From DATECU01 sp035286745 (lineage in GTDB: Bacteria; Acidobacteriota; Vicinamibacteria; Fen-336), in NCBI GenBank assembly GCA_035286745.1, contig DATECU010000307.1, positions 1 to 34,776 of the forward strand: a DNA stretch of 34,776 nucleotides. Direction: 5' to 3'. The first letter of the stretch is position 1. Every line of letters begins with the position of its first letter. A program made the position numbers and the translations under genes. Below are positions 1 to 8,167 of the stretch, in pieces. The notes under the pieces were generated by a model that saw only the letters and a list, made by a program, of their open reading frames with translations, searched no databases and had not been told where the DNA came from.

Positions 1-2
1 GT

Positions 3-902
3 CCCGTCGTGGGAAACCCCCTGGCCAGCGGAACCGCGCTCCGGAACGCCTATGACGCGGTGGTCGCGAGCCCCGAAGCTCCGATCCTGCTCAAGCTGGA
101 GCCTGGAGCCTACGACGTGGGCAGCACGCCCTTTGCCTTGAGCAAGCCTGACGTGCACCTGGAGGGTTCCGGGAGAGATCTCACCACCATCACAGGCTCG
201 GGCTTCGTGGTGATGCTGTTGAACGTGAATCTGACCGACGCCAACATCAACCTGAGTAGGCTCTCGGTTCGGAACAACAGTGGAGACGGGCTCACGGTCC
301 TCGGCGGCCGAGTCGATCTGGCCGAGGTGCGCGTCACCACCACGAAGGACACAGCTTCCGGCTTCGTCTCAGGGGTCACCTACGCCTTCGGCGCGACCGG
401 CAGTTTCAAGAACGTGATCGTGGAAGCGACAAACGCCAGCGGCTATGCACAGGGGCTCAGCCTCAACAACCAGACGCCGGGCGCGTCGCCCTTTGTCGTG
501 GACGACGTGGTCGTCACCGCCTCTGCGGGCTCCTACGCGCGGGGAGTGCAGGTTGGCTCATCGGCCTCGATGAACAACCTGCGCGTCCGAGGCAGCTGGA
601 ACGGCCTCGAGGTCATCGCGACGAACCCGACTCCACCGGTGATTGCCATCACGAACAGCCGGATCGAAGGCGGAAGCGCCGGCTTGGTGACAGGCAGCAG
701 CGGCTCGAGCACGATCACGGTTCAAGGGTCTTCGGTGGTCGGGGGCTCGGCGAGCGTCCTCTTTGACAGCATCAGCAGCGCTCAGGCGAGGATCGCTCAG
801 ACCCTCCTCTCCGGACCGGCCTTCAACAGCCCACCTAACACGCTGACGTGCCTGGGGGCGTACAACGCCGCCTTCCAGCCCCTGGACGCGAGCTGTCAGT
901 GA
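3..902 (+). CDS. Right-handed beta-helix repeat protein, C-terminal part (5' end outside window)
   Basis: The frame is open from the left edge, so the GTG at 9 is probably internal and the protein is truncated by the window. The visible 300 or so residues are rich in Gly, Ser, Val, Asn and Thr, with short strand-turn repeats (for example LSRLSVRNNSGDGLTV, then VRVTTTKD, then NVIVEATNASGYAQG). This is the look of a pectate-lyase-like parallel beta-helix. The opening VVGNPLASGTALRNA and LLKLEPGAYDVG recalls stalk or tail-like domains of secreted beta-helix proteins. No catalytic residues can be assigned. It probably acts outside the cell, in adhesion or surface binding, but that is inference. 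A CGGCCAACGG hairpin follows the stop. Confidence 0.75.
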   Translation, partial: PVVGNPLASGTALRNAYDAVVASPEAPILLKLEPGAYDVGSTPFALSKPDVHLEGSGRDLTTITGSGFVVMLLNVNLTDANINLSRLSVRNNSGDGLTVLGGRVDLAEVRVTTTKDTASGFVSGVTYAFGATGSFKNVIVEATNASGYAQGLSLNNQTPGASPFVVDDVVVTASAGSYARGVQVGSSASMNNLRVRGSWNGLEVIATNPTPPVIAITNSRIEGGSAGLVTGSSGSSTITVQGSSVVGGSASVLFDSISSAQARIAQTLLSGPAFNSPPNTLTCLGAYNAAFQPLDASCQ

Positions 903-942
903 GGACTCCCTCGGAAGCGGGCGAGTCCGCTTCCGCTGCGTC

Positions 943-980
943 CGGCCAACGGTCGGGCCCATAACGCCGCCCGTTGGCCG
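943..980. terminator. Hairpin between convergent genes
   Basis: CGGCCAACGG (943-952) pairs perfectly with CCGTTGGCCG (971-980) across an 18-nt loop. It lies in the short gap between the beta-helix gene and the convergent helicase gene, so it could end transcripts from both sides. There is no T-run, so intrinsic termination is not certain. Confidence 0.4.
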
Positions 981-1003
981 AGCGTGCCCCTGCACTGGGA
1001 TCC

Positions 1004-3547
1004 TCACACCAGACTGCTGAGGCGTGGCAGCTTGAGCACCGGCTCGCCCAGCTCGCGGGAGGCGGTGAGGTCGACCTCGACCTCCGCCACCCAGTCGTTC
1101 AGCCCCTCAGGGTCCACCAGCATCTGCTGCACGCGCCAGGTGGTCCCGTCGTCTGAGGGCTGCACGTAGGTGTGGCGGAGGTTCCGCGCCTCGGGGTCGA
1201 GTCGGAGGTCCGCGTGCTCGACGCGATAGGCTTCGCGCGCCGCGCGCAGACGCTCGACCGTCCACGGCTCGCCATCGCCATCGTTCGGCGAGTCGATGAC
1301 ACCGAGCGCCGCCGCATCGTCCCCGATCGACCACGCCCGGAGGAAGGCGAAGACCCGCGTGCGGATGGCGGCCGTGAAGGCCCTGGCGTCGCGCGTGACG
1401 TCGGGTGGCTCCTCCGGGCGTGGCGGCCTGAGATCCACCCCGCCCGCGGGCTGGTAGTTCGGGTCGCGCATCTTCTCCCACTCGTCGAGCAGGCTCGAGT
1501 CCACCCCGCGCAGCATGTCGCGCAGGTACAGCTCCATCTCGATCACGGTGTCGCTCTTCACGCCGTCGGGCACCGTCTGCCTCATGACCTTGTACACGCT
1601 GTTGAGATGACGCAGCAGCAGCCCCTCGGCCCGCTCCAGGTCGTACTCCTGCACGTACTCGGAGAACGAGCGGAAGCCCTCGAACATCTCACGCGCGATC
1701 GACTTGGGCCGGATGTTCTCCTCCCCTACCCACGGGTGCCGATCGGCGAACTCGTTGAACGTCGAGTAGATGAAGTCGCGCAGGGGCTTCGGGTACTCCA
1801 GCTTCTCGAGCTTCTCCATGCGCTGGTCGTAGTCGAGCCCTTCCGCCTTCATCTCCGCGACCGCCCGGCCCTTCAGCTTGTCGAGCTGGCGGCGGAGGAT
1901 CAACTCCGGGTTCTCGAGGATGCTCTCGACCAGGGTGAGCAGGTCGAGTGCGTGCGTCTCCGACTCCGGGTCGAGCAGTGGGATGGTCTCCAGGAGGTAG
2001 AGCGAGAGCGCCTGATCCATCGAGAAGTCGTCTTGCAGCTCGAGGTTGACGCGGACCCTCGCCCCCTCTTCCGTCCGGGGGACAATCTCGACGATGCCCC
2101 GCCGTACCAGGGCCCGGAACAGCTGCCAGGCCCGCCGGAAGTGCGCCTTCTTGGCTCGGTCCGGCTCGTGGCTGTCGCGGATCAGCCGTTGCATGGCGCG
2201 GCAGCCATCGCCGCGACGGGAGAGGACGTTCAGGAGCATCCCGTGCGAGACCTGGAAGCGCGAGCTGAGCCGCTCCGGGGGGGCTCCCATCAGCCGTTTG
2301 AAGGTCTGCAGATCCCAGTTGGCGAAGTTGTGATCGGGAGGCTTGCGTTTGACGATCTTCTTGCCGTCCTTGGCCTTCTCTCCCAGTCGCAGGTTCTCGA
2401 TGGCGTGCTCCGGGGCCTGGGCCACCACGAAGCCCTGGTCGTCGAACCCCTTGCGCCCGGCGCGCCCGGCGATTTGGTGGAAGTCGCGCGCGGAGAGCAC
2501 CGCGGTCTTCTGCCCGTCGAACTTGCACAGCCGCGTGAACAGCACGGTGCGGATGGGCACGTTGATGCCCACCCCCAGCGTGTCGGTGCCGCAGATCACC
2601 TTGAGCAGGCCGCGCTGGGCGAGCTGCTCCACCAGCACCCGGTACTTCGGCAGCAGACCGGCGTGGTGCAGGCCGATCCCCTGTTTGAGCCACTTGCGGA
2701 CGTCGGGACCGTAGGGGCTGGTGAACCGGAACCCCGCGATCTCCGCCGACACCGCGTTCTTCTCCTCGCGGGTGCAGAGGTTCAAGCTGGTGAAGTCCTG
2801 CGCGCTTTCAGCGGCATCCTTCTGCGTGAAGTGGACCAGGTAGACCGGAGCCTTGCCTTCCGAGGCGAGCTTCTCCAGCATCTGCGCCAGGGGGATCTCG
2901 GAGTAGGCGTATTCGAGCGGCACCGGTCGCTCGACGGACTTGACGGCGGCGGTAGGCAAGCCGTTGAGCCGGGTCAGGGCTTCCTCGAAGAAGGTGACGT
3001 CGCCCAGGGTGGCGGACATGAGCAGGAAACGGGTGTGGGGCAGGGTGAGCAGCGGCACCTGCCAGGCGACGCCGCGGTCGCGGTCGGCGTACCAGTGGAA
3101 CTCGTCCATCACCACGTCGTCGACCGCCGTGTTCTCCCCGTCGCGCAGGGCGATGTTGGCGAGCACCTCGGCGGTGCAGCAGAGGGCCGGCGCGTCGCGG
3201 TTGACGGTGGCGTCTCCGGTGGAAAGGCCGACGTTCTCGGGCCCCAGCTCACGGCAGAGCGCCATCCACTTCTCGTTGACCAGCGCCTTGATGGGACAGG
3301 TGTAGACGGAGCGCCGCCCGCGCGCGAGCGAGTCGAAGTGCAGGGCGGAGGCGACCAGCGACTTGCCTGATCCGGTAGGCGTGTTCAGGATAACGTTCTT
3401 GTCCTCGAACACCTCGAGGATGGCCTCCTCCTGCGCCGGGTAGAGTGTCAGGCCCTTGCCGGCGACGTAGTCGAGGAAGCGCCCCAGGAGGTCGTCGCTG
3501 TCGAAGTTGTCGTCTTGGGGCAGGAGGGCGTAGAGAGGGCCAGCCAT
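1004..3547 (-). CDS. DEAD/DEAH-box helicase, Ski2-like, with DUF3516-type C-terminus
   Basis: This is an 847-residue superfamily 2 helicase. Walker A TPTGSGKS lies at about 56-63, the motif II DEFH at 148-151, SAT at 178-180 and motif VI QIAGRAGRKG at about 358-367. The long C-terminal half after about residue 400, with an IGDDAAALGVI-type segment near the end, matches the DUF3516 helicases known from actinobacteria and deltaproteobacteria. It is expected to unwind RNA or DNA with ATP; the substrate is unknown. The frame stays open upstream to 4282. I chose the ATG at 3547 because MAGPLYALLP begins the conserved part, and the upstream extension would run antisense through the toxin-antitoxin genes. 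It is divergent from the antitoxin gene, with 147 bp between them, and has no strong Shine-Dalgarno. Confidence 0.92.
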   Translation of the reverse strand: MAGPLYALLPQDDNFDSDDLLGRFLDYVAGKGLTLYPAQEEAILEVFEDKNVILNTPTGSGKSLVASALHFDSLARGRRSVYTCPIKALVNEKWMALCRELGPENVGLSTGDATVNRDAPALCCTAEVLANIALRDGENTAVDDVVMDEFHWYADRDRGVAWQVPLLTLPHTRFLLMSATLGDVTFFEEALTRLNGLPTAAVKSVERPVPLEYAYSEIPLAQMLEKLASEGKAPVYLVHFTQKDAAESAQDFTSLNLCTREEKNAVSAEIAGFRFTSPYGPDVRKWLKQGIGLHHAGLLPKYRVLVEQLAQRGLLKVICGTDTLGVGINVPIRTVLFTRLCKFDGQKTAVLSARDFHQIAGRAGRKGFDDQGFVVAQAPEHAIENLRLGEKAKDGKKIVKRKPPDHNFANWDLQTFKRLMGAPPERLSSRFQVSHGMLLNVLSRRGDGCRAMQRLIRDSHEPDRAKKAHFRRAWQLFRALVRRGIVEIVPRTEEGARVRVNLELQDDFSMDQALSLYLLETIPLLDPESETHALDLLTLVESILENPELILRRQLDKLKGRAVAEMKAEGLDYDQRMEKLEKLEYPKPLRDFIYSTFNEFADRHPWVGEENIRPKSIAREMFEGFRSFSEYVQEYDLERAEGLLLRHLNSVYKVMRQTVPDGVKSDTVIEMELYLRDMLRGVDSSLLDEWEKMRDPNYQPAGGVDLRPPRPEEPPDVTRDARAFTAAIRTRVFAFLRAWSIGDDAAALGVIDSPNDGDGEPWTVERLRAAREAYRVEHADLRLDPEARNLRHTYVQPSDDGTTWRVQQMLVDPEGLNDWVAEVEVDLTASRELGEPVLKLPRLSSLV

Positions 3548-3651
3548 GGTCCGCGTATTGTCGGCGAATTCGAGGGCGACCACAGCGATGCGGGAATGTC
3601 GGCGGGCGTCCAGCGGCACCGGGGTCCCATCTGGCTCCGATCCGTCTAGAG

Positions 3652-3677
3652 GTCCATAGTAGACACCACTGATGGAC
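3652..3677. promoter_or_regulatory. Possible antitoxin operator
   Basis: GTCCAT (3652-3657) and ATGGAC (3672-3677) form a 6-bp inverted repeat with a 14-nt spacer, 17 bp before the antitoxin ATG. Phd/YefM antitoxins usually repress their own operon by binding such repeats. This site is inferred from position only. Confidence 0.3.
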
Positions 3678-3694
3678 ACAATGGGAGATTCGAA

Positions 3695-3973
3695 ATGGCG
3701 TGGAGTGTGGCCGAGGCCAAACAGCGGCTCTCCGAGGTTCTGAGGAGCGCCGCTCAGGAGCCACAGACGATCTACAGTCGTTCGCGACCGGTGGCGGTCG
3801 TGGTGGCCGGTGAGACGTTCGAGGAGTTCACGGCGTGGCAGGCGGAGCGCAGGGCCCGGACCGTGGGCACGGCTTTCGCCGAGGTCCGTTCCTTGGCCAA
3901 AGGCTCGGGTTATGTGCTGGCGGTGCCCGGGCGAAGGGACAGACGGAGCACTTCTTCCAAGGCGCTCAAGTGA
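3695..3973 (+). CDS. Phd/YefM-family antitoxin
   Basis: A 92-residue protein opening MAWSVAEAKQRLSEVLRSA, the classic Phd/YefM N-terminal DNA-binding fold, followed by RPVAVVVAGETFEEF, the usual strand-turn-helix. The C-terminal part should wrap and inhibit the neighbouring PIN toxin. The start is supported by GGGAG at 3683-3687, 7 nt before the ATG. The stop TGA overlaps a GTG (GTGA, 3970-3973), the usual coupling to a toxin start. The last dozen residues (RRDRRSTSSKALK) look odd. A shifted frame over 3946-3957 reads E-H-F-F, so two compensating indels may have altered the tail. Confidence 0.82.
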   Translation: MAWSVAEAKQRLSEVLRSAAQEPQTIYSRSRPVAVVVAGETFEEFTAWQAERRARTVGTAFAEVRSLAKGSGYVLAVPGRRDRRSTSSKALK

Positions 3974-4357
3974 CGTTTGACCAACATCCTCGGCGAACTG
4001 GCGCGCCCCCGGCCGAACCGGGGTGTGATGGCCTGGGCCAACCAGGTCACCGCGCTGAACCTCAGCGTCGTCACCCTGGAAGAGATCCACTACGGCTTGG
4101 CCTGGAGGCCGAATGACAGGATAGCGTCCTGGTTCGAGAAGTTCTTCTCGGAGCAGTGTCAGGTTCTTCCCGTCACCGAGGAGATCGCCCGCCGAGCGGG
4201 CGACCTGCGCGGCCGTCTTCGCGCCAAGGGCGAGACACGGTCTCAAGCAGACATGCTGATCGCTGCCACCGCCCTGGCGCACCGCCTGACCCTGGTGACG
4301 GGCAACGAGGGGGACTTCGAGGACTGTGGCGTGGTCGTCCTCAACCCCTTCGTCTGA
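3970..4357 (+). pseudogene. VapC-like PIN-domain toxin with a frame lesion at its first catalytic Asp
   Basis: The frame from TTG 3977 encodes 126 residues of a PIN-domain ribonuclease. It has TNILGELARPRPNRG near the start, TLEEIHYGLAW in the middle (the acidic position of the core), and QADMLIAATAL and LVTGNEGDFE near the end. PIN toxins begin with a short strand ending in D-T-N, whose Asp binds Mg2+. Here the natural start appears to be the GTG at 3970, inside the antitoxin stop. GTG-ACG-TTT-GAC is followed directly by CAAC, where two bases (AC) would restore D-T-N in frame. As read, initiation at TTG gives a protein lacking that Asp, and initiation at GTG runs out of frame. The toxin is therefore probably inactive, unless the sequence has an error here. 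Confidence 0.75.
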
Positions 4358-4577
4358 TCGGGCCGAGCGGGCTGCCCATCAAGAAACTCGCGTCCCGATT
4401 CTGGGACCGGCGTGTGTCAGAGGCGGACAGGCCGCTGCTTGTCTGGGAGACCCCGACCCGGTGCAAACGCTTGTCCTGTACCGCGATGTCGTGCGAGCTA
4501 CGGGCCTGGCACGCAGCCTGCAGTTAGACGGCCGAGCCCGAGCCCGCAATGACGCGAGGACGGTCCAAGAGGTGAGC
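4358..4577. other. Intergenic stretch without a recognised gene
   Basis: About 220 bases between the toxin remnant and the DUF4386 gene. I see no convincing ORF, hairpin or consensus promoter. AAGAGG at 4567-4572 is the likely ribosome binding site for the ATG at 4578. Confidence 0.5.
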
Positions 4578-5315
4578 ATGCGATCTTCGAAGAGCGTTGG
4601 CCGAATCACCGGCCTCCTGTTGTTCGTCCACCTGGTCGCCGGATTGATGCTGCCGTACATCCTGCTGAAACCAGCCCTGGCACCGCCGGGCTTCCTGGCG
4701 AACGCGGCGGCGAGTTCTCTTCAGTTGCGGGCGGCGGTGCTTCTCCTGTTCATGAGCGGCGCGATCACGCTCGCCGTCGCCGTCACGGCCCTGCCGGTCT
4801 TCCGTCGATACAGCGATCGGCTGGCGCTGCTGCTGCTCGCTCTGAGTGCGGTCAATCTCGCGCTGCACGCCGTCGAGAACGGCACCCTTCTCTCCATGCT
4901 GTCCCTGAGCCGGGAGTATGCGAGCTCCGGCAGTGCCGATGCCACCCTGTTCCAGGCGCTGGCGGTGGTAGTCGGCTCCGCCCGGAAATGGGCCCATTTC
5001 ACGCACCTGCTCGTCGTGGGCACCTGGATCTTCGCGCTCTTCACCGTGTTGTGGCGCTTCGCGCTGGTTCCCCGCCCACTGGCTGCCCTCGGGTTGCTGG
5101 CGAGCCTGCTTCAGGTGACCGGCGTCCCCTTGTGGGCCATGCTCGGCCATCGACCCGTGACCGAGATGGCCATGCCCCTGGCGCCCATCTACCTGGCGGT
5201 CGCGGTGTGGCTTATGGCCCAGGGGTTCGAAGAACCGCAGCGCCCCACTTCGCACTCCACCTCGGCCTCGGCCTCCGGCCCTGACGCCGCGGGCGGGTCC
5301 AATCCCCGCACATGA
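4578..5315 (+). CDS. DUF4386-family integral membrane protein
   Basis: A 245-residue hydrophobic protein with about six membrane segments: near 10-30 (ITGLLLFVHLVAGLMLPYIL), 50-75, 83-105, 150-175, 180-200 and 205-220. The MLPYILLKPALAPPGF loop and the LHAVENGTLLSMLSLSREYA stretch match DUF4386-type proteins, whose function is unknown. The start is the ATG at 4578, preceded by AGAGG; the GTG two codons earlier is possible but sits in the Shine-Dalgarno. The last 25 residues are a polar, low-complexity tail. The stop overlaps the glpK start as ATGA, so the two are probably translated from one message. Confidence 0.8.
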   Translation: MRSSKSVGRITGLLLFVHLVAGLMLPYILLKPALAPPGFLANAAASSLQLRAAVLLLFMSGAITLAVAVTALPVFRRYSDRLALLLLALSAVNLALHAVENGTLLSMLSLSREYASSGSADATLFQALAVVVGSARKWAHFTHLLVVGTWIFALFTVLWRFALVPRPLAALGLLASLLQVTGVPLWAMLGHRPVTEMAMPLAPIYLAVAVWLMAQGFEEPQRPTSHSTSASASGPDAAGGSNPRT

Positions 5316-6811
5316 GGCCCCGTCCCGACGCCGCTGTGCTCGCCCTCGACCAGGGCACCACCGGTTCCACCGCTCTCGTGTTCGGACCGGAGGGCGAGGT
5401 GCTGGGCCGCGCCTACGCCGAGATCACGCAACACTACCCCTCGCCCGGCTGGGTCGAGCACGACGCCGAAGAGATCTGGCAGAAGAGCCGGCGGGTGGCG
5501 GCGGAAGCGGTGGCCGCCTCCGGGCTCGCGCCGGGCGCGCTCCGTGCCATCGGCATCACCAACCAGCGGGAGACAACCGTCCTCTGGGATCGCAAGACGG
5601 GCGACCCCGTCTATCGAGCCATCGTGTGGCAGAGCCGGCAGACGGCCGACATCTGCGCCCGCCTGAAGGCCGCTGGCCACGAGCCCGTCTTCCAAGAGCG
5701 CACCGGGCTGGTCCTCGACCCCTACTTCTCCGGCAGCAAGATCGCCTGGCTCCTCGAGGGCAACCCCGCTCTCCGCGCCCGCGTAGAAGCGGGTGAGGTC
5801 GCGTTCGGCACCATCGACTCCTGGCTCATCCACCGCCTCACCGGCGGCCGTGTCCACGCCACGGACCCCACGAACGCCGCGCGCACGCTCCTCTTCGACA
5901 TCCACTCGCGCCGCTGGGACCCGGAGCTCCTGCGGATCCTCGGGGTGCCCGCCGCGATGCTCCCCGAGGTGCGGCCGAGCTCCGGCGTCTTCGGGGAGAC
6001 GGTGGCCCAGGGCGGCATCCCCGCGGGCATCCCCATCGCCGGGGATGCGGGAGACCAGCAGGCCGCGCTCTTCGGCCAGGGCTGCTTCGAGCCCGGGATG
6101 GCGAAGAACACCTACGGCACCGGGGCCTTCCTGCTGCTGAACACCGGCGATCGCCGCGTCATCAGCCGGCGCGGCCTGCTGACGACGCTCTGCTGCGACG
6201 CCCGCGGCGGGGCCGCCTACGCCCTCGAGGGCTCGGTGTTCGTGGCGGGCGCTGCGGTCCAGTGGCTCCGCGACGAGATGGGCCTGGTGCGCACTGCGGC
6301 CGAAACGGGCCCGATCGCGGAGGGCGTGGCCGATACCCACGGGGTGTATGTCGTGCCCGCCTTCACCGGCCTCGGCGCCCCCTACTGGGACGCCGGCGCT
6401 CGAGGCGCAATCGTGGGCCTCACCCGTGGTGCGGCGCGGGCTCACCTGGTCCGGGCGACGCTCGAGAGCCTCGCCTACCAGAGCCGGGACGTGATCGAGG
6501 TGATGAACCAGGAGTCCGGGGTGCCGCTCCGCGAGCTGCGGGTGGACGGCGGCGCCGCGTCCAACGACTTCCTGATGCAGTTCCAGGCCGACATCCTCGG
6601 CGTCCCGGTGGACCGGCCCGCGCTCGTCGATACGACCGCCGCGGGCGCGGCCTTCCTGGCCGGCCTCGGGGTCGGCCTCTGGAAAGACGCCGAGTCGCTG
6701 GCCGCGCGCCGTCGCCGAGATCGCCTCTTCACGCCGGCGATGCCGCCGGAGAGGCGCGAGGCGCTCTACGCGGGCTGGAAGGACGCGGTCGAGCGCGTCC
6801 GAAGCCGCTGA
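5312..6811 (+). CDS. glpK: Glycerol kinase
   Basis: A 499-residue FGGY-family kinase that phosphorylates glycerol to sn-glycerol-3-phosphate with ATP in the cytoplasm. The N-terminal phosphate loop DQGTTGSTALVF starts at residue 13. NQRETTVLWDRKTG and IVWQSRQTA follow, then the ATP-domain TYGTGAFLLLNTG, the FTGLGAPYWD signature near 350 and the C-terminal DGGAASNDFLMQFQADILG. These match GlpK closely, and the length is the family's usual. It overlaps the preceding membrane protein gene by four bases. No glycerol facilitator or glycerol-3-phosphate dehydrogenase gene lies beside it, so whether the membrane protein helps glycerol uptake is only a guess. Confidence 0.96.
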   Translation: MRPRPDAAVLALDQGTTGSTALVFGPEGEVLGRAYAEITQHYPSPGWVEHDAEEIWQKSRRVAAEAVAASGLAPGALRAIGITNQRETTVLWDRKTGDPVYRAIVWQSRQTADICARLKAAGHEPVFQERTGLVLDPYFSGSKIAWLLEGNPALRARVEAGEVAFGTIDSWLIHRLTGGRVHATDPTNAARTLLFDIHSRRWDPELLRILGVPAAMLPEVRPSSGVFGETVAQGGIPAGIPIAGDAGDQQAALFGQGCFEPGMAKNTYGTGAFLLLNTGDRRVISRRGLLTTLCCDARGGAAYALEGSVFVAGAAVQWLRDEMGLVRTAAETGPIAEGVADTHGVYVVPAFTGLGAPYWDAGARGAIVGLTRGAARAHLVRATLESLAYQSRDVIEVMNQESGVPLRELRVDGGAASNDFLMQFQADILGVPVDRPALVDTTAAGAAFLAGLGVGLWKDAESLAARRRRDRLFTPAMPPERREALYAGWKDAVERVRSR

Positions 6812-7013
6812 CGCTCAGCCGATCCCCGCCACCGCGCGCCGGGACCCACCGGAAGGCCCGGCATCGGCCGGCGAGCGGTGAGTCCGCTTGGGCGCTCTCG
6901 GGGGGTGCGGCTCTGCGCGGGAGGCGGTCGCGTCGACCGGGGGCCTGATCTCCGGTGAGATTGCGACCCGGCACTTGCGCCACGGTGCGATACCTCCCTC
7001 GGTAAGAAGCACG

Positions 7014-7598
7014 TCAGCGACCGACTGCAGATTGGAAGTAGAAGTCGAGCATGGCGGTCAACGGCGCGGCATTCCCCCGCAGCCGGCTGCGAAGCGCCGC
7101 TCCCTCCCAGCAGTCCACCAGCAAGCTGGCCATGCGCCGCGCATTGGAACCGGCTGGGATGTCGCCTCCCTTCCGAGCTTCCTCCAGGCAGACGGCTATA
7201 CGTTCGGCGATGGCGGAGAAGCACCCCTCGATCTTGCGCCGGAACACCTCGCTCACGCCCGACAGCTCCTGTCCGAGGCCGCCCAACAGGCAGCCCATGT
7301 AGCCCTCCTTCCGATAGCTCTGTTGCGTCAACTCGAAGAACCGGCGCACCCGCTCCAGCGGGGGACGTCCCTTGTCTCCGAGACAAGCCTCAAGGCCTGC
7401 ATGCACGTGCCCCATGTACTCGTCGATGACCTGGAGCGCGAAGTCCTCCTTGTCCTTGAAGTGATGGTAGAAGGAGCCCTTCGGAGTACCCGTCGCCTCG
7501 AGCAGGGCCTGGACGCCCAGGTCGTTGTAGCCATGCTCTAGGAGCATGGCCAACCCGGCATCGAGCAGGCGCTGCTTGGTTGGATGCGTGATCTGCAT
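7014..7598 (-). CDS. TetR/AcrR-family repressor, NemR/AcuR-like
   Basis: A 194-residue regulator. The N-terminal helix-turn-helix covers about 10-55, with the signature TGTPKGSFYHHFKDKEDFA. The C-terminal ligand and dimer domain carries YMGCLLGGLGQEL at about 100-112. By eye the Cys at 103 aligns with the redox-sensing Cys106 of E. coli NemR, which suggests sensing of an electrophile or oxidant; this is inference. It follows the cupin gene on the same strand after 124 bp, and no separate operator is seen before it. It is therefore probably cotranscribed with the cupin and controls the shared promoter through the inverted repeat at 8142-8161. The Shine-Dalgarno is weak (TAGG). Confidence 0.9.
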   Translation of the reverse strand: MQITHPTKQRLLDAGLAMLLEHGYNDLGVQALLEATGTPKGSFYHHFKDKEDFALQVIDEYMGHVHAGLEACLGDKGRPPLERVRRFFELTQQSYRKEGYMGCLLGGLGQELSGVSEVFRRKIEGCFSAIAERIAVCLEEARKGGDIPAGSNARRMASLLVDCWEGAALRSRLRGNAAPLTAMLDFYFQSAVGR

Positions 7599-7722
7599 TT
7601 GCCTAACGCTTCATGGGGACCGGACCCCTTCGCAGGGCCGAGTCCGAACTCGAGCCGCGGCGCGGCATTGCGCATGCCGGCTCTCGCCGCCATCGACCTC
7701 CCGCGTCGCGGCTCCCCGTACT

Positions 7723-8109
7723 CTAGCCCTTGACCTTCTCGATCATGTGGTCGATGACCAGGCTGTGCGCGCGCTGGGGGCTGAACATCACGATCTCCGC
7801 GTCGGCCTCGACCTTGACGTTGTGCCCGGGCGGCCAGTAGAAGAGGTCGTTCGCATTCACCGTCTCCTGCGCGCCCTTCGCATTGGTGGTGGTGATCCGG
7901 CCCCGCAAGACGAACCCCCAGTGGGGGCACTGGCAGAGGTCGCCTTCCAATCCCAGGAAGAGCGGGGTGGTATCGACGCCCGCCGAGAGAGTGAAGTACT
8001 CGCCGCTGACCTTGTCGAATCCGCCCCCGTCGCCGAACTCCATTCGCTGCCGGATCACGGCACCTGGAATCTCCATCCTGACGTCTACGTTCTCTTTCGC
8101 CACCCGCAT
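7723..8109 (-). CDS. Cupin-domain protein
   Basis: A 128-residue single-domain cupin. The first half has GDLCQCPHWGFVLRGRI (57-72), with a His after two Cys residues in the place of the first cupin motif. The second half has NDLFYWPPGHN (87-97), the second motif with a conserved His. Such proteins bind metals or small molecules; the substrate is unknown. An in-frame start nine codons upstream is possible, but the ATG at 8109 has a strong AGGAGA seven bases before it. The gene has its own promoter with a TetR-type operator, and the TetR gene lies just downstream. A role in handling the compound sensed by that repressor is likely but inferred. Confidence 0.85.
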   Translation of the reverse strand: MRVAKENVDVRMEIPGAVIRQRMEFGDGGGFDKVSGEYFTLSAGVDTTPLFLGLEGDLCQCPHWGFVLRGRITTTNAKGAQETVNANDLFYWPPGHNVKVEADAEIVMFSPQRAHSLVIDHMIEKVKG

Positions 8110-8141
8110 GCTCGTTTCTCCTCTTGACTGCGCCAACTCCG

Positions 8142-8161
8142 ACTAGACCGATTGGTCTAGT
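8142..8161. promoter_or_regulatory. TetR-type operator (perfect inverted repeat)
   Basis: ACTAGACC (8142-8149), GATT spacer, GGTCTAGT (8154-8161): a perfect 8-bp inverted repeat with a 4-base centre. The TAGACC-N4-GGTCTA core resembles boxes described for NemR-like TetR repressors. It sits where the transcript from the promoter at 8168-8195 would begin, so binding would block initiation. Confidence 0.82.
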
Positions 8162-8167
8162 TCGGTT

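Noticed and set aside
1172..3370. 732-codon open frame on the plus strand opposite the helicase
   Set aside because: A shadow of high-GC codon use; composition rich in Arg, His, Leu and Val with no domain pattern.
3548..4282. N-terminal extension of the helicase frame to 4282
   Set aside because: It runs antisense through the toxin-antitoxin genes and reads as low-complexity Arg/Gly/Pro sequence. Conserved helicase sequence starts at MAGPLYALLP.
6812..7013. Possible small gene between glpK and tetR
   Set aside because: Only low-complexity frames without a ribosome binding site; treated as the gap between two convergent genes.
7602..7612. GTTAGGC just before the tetR start, and GCCTAACG after the Uma2 fragment (12290), suggesting integron attC sites
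   Set aside because: Neither has the matching partner box at attC distance. The pair at 944-980 is a plain 10-bp hairpin with an 18-nt loop and does not fit the R-Y-Y-Y-A-A-C/G-T-T-R-R-R-Y rules.
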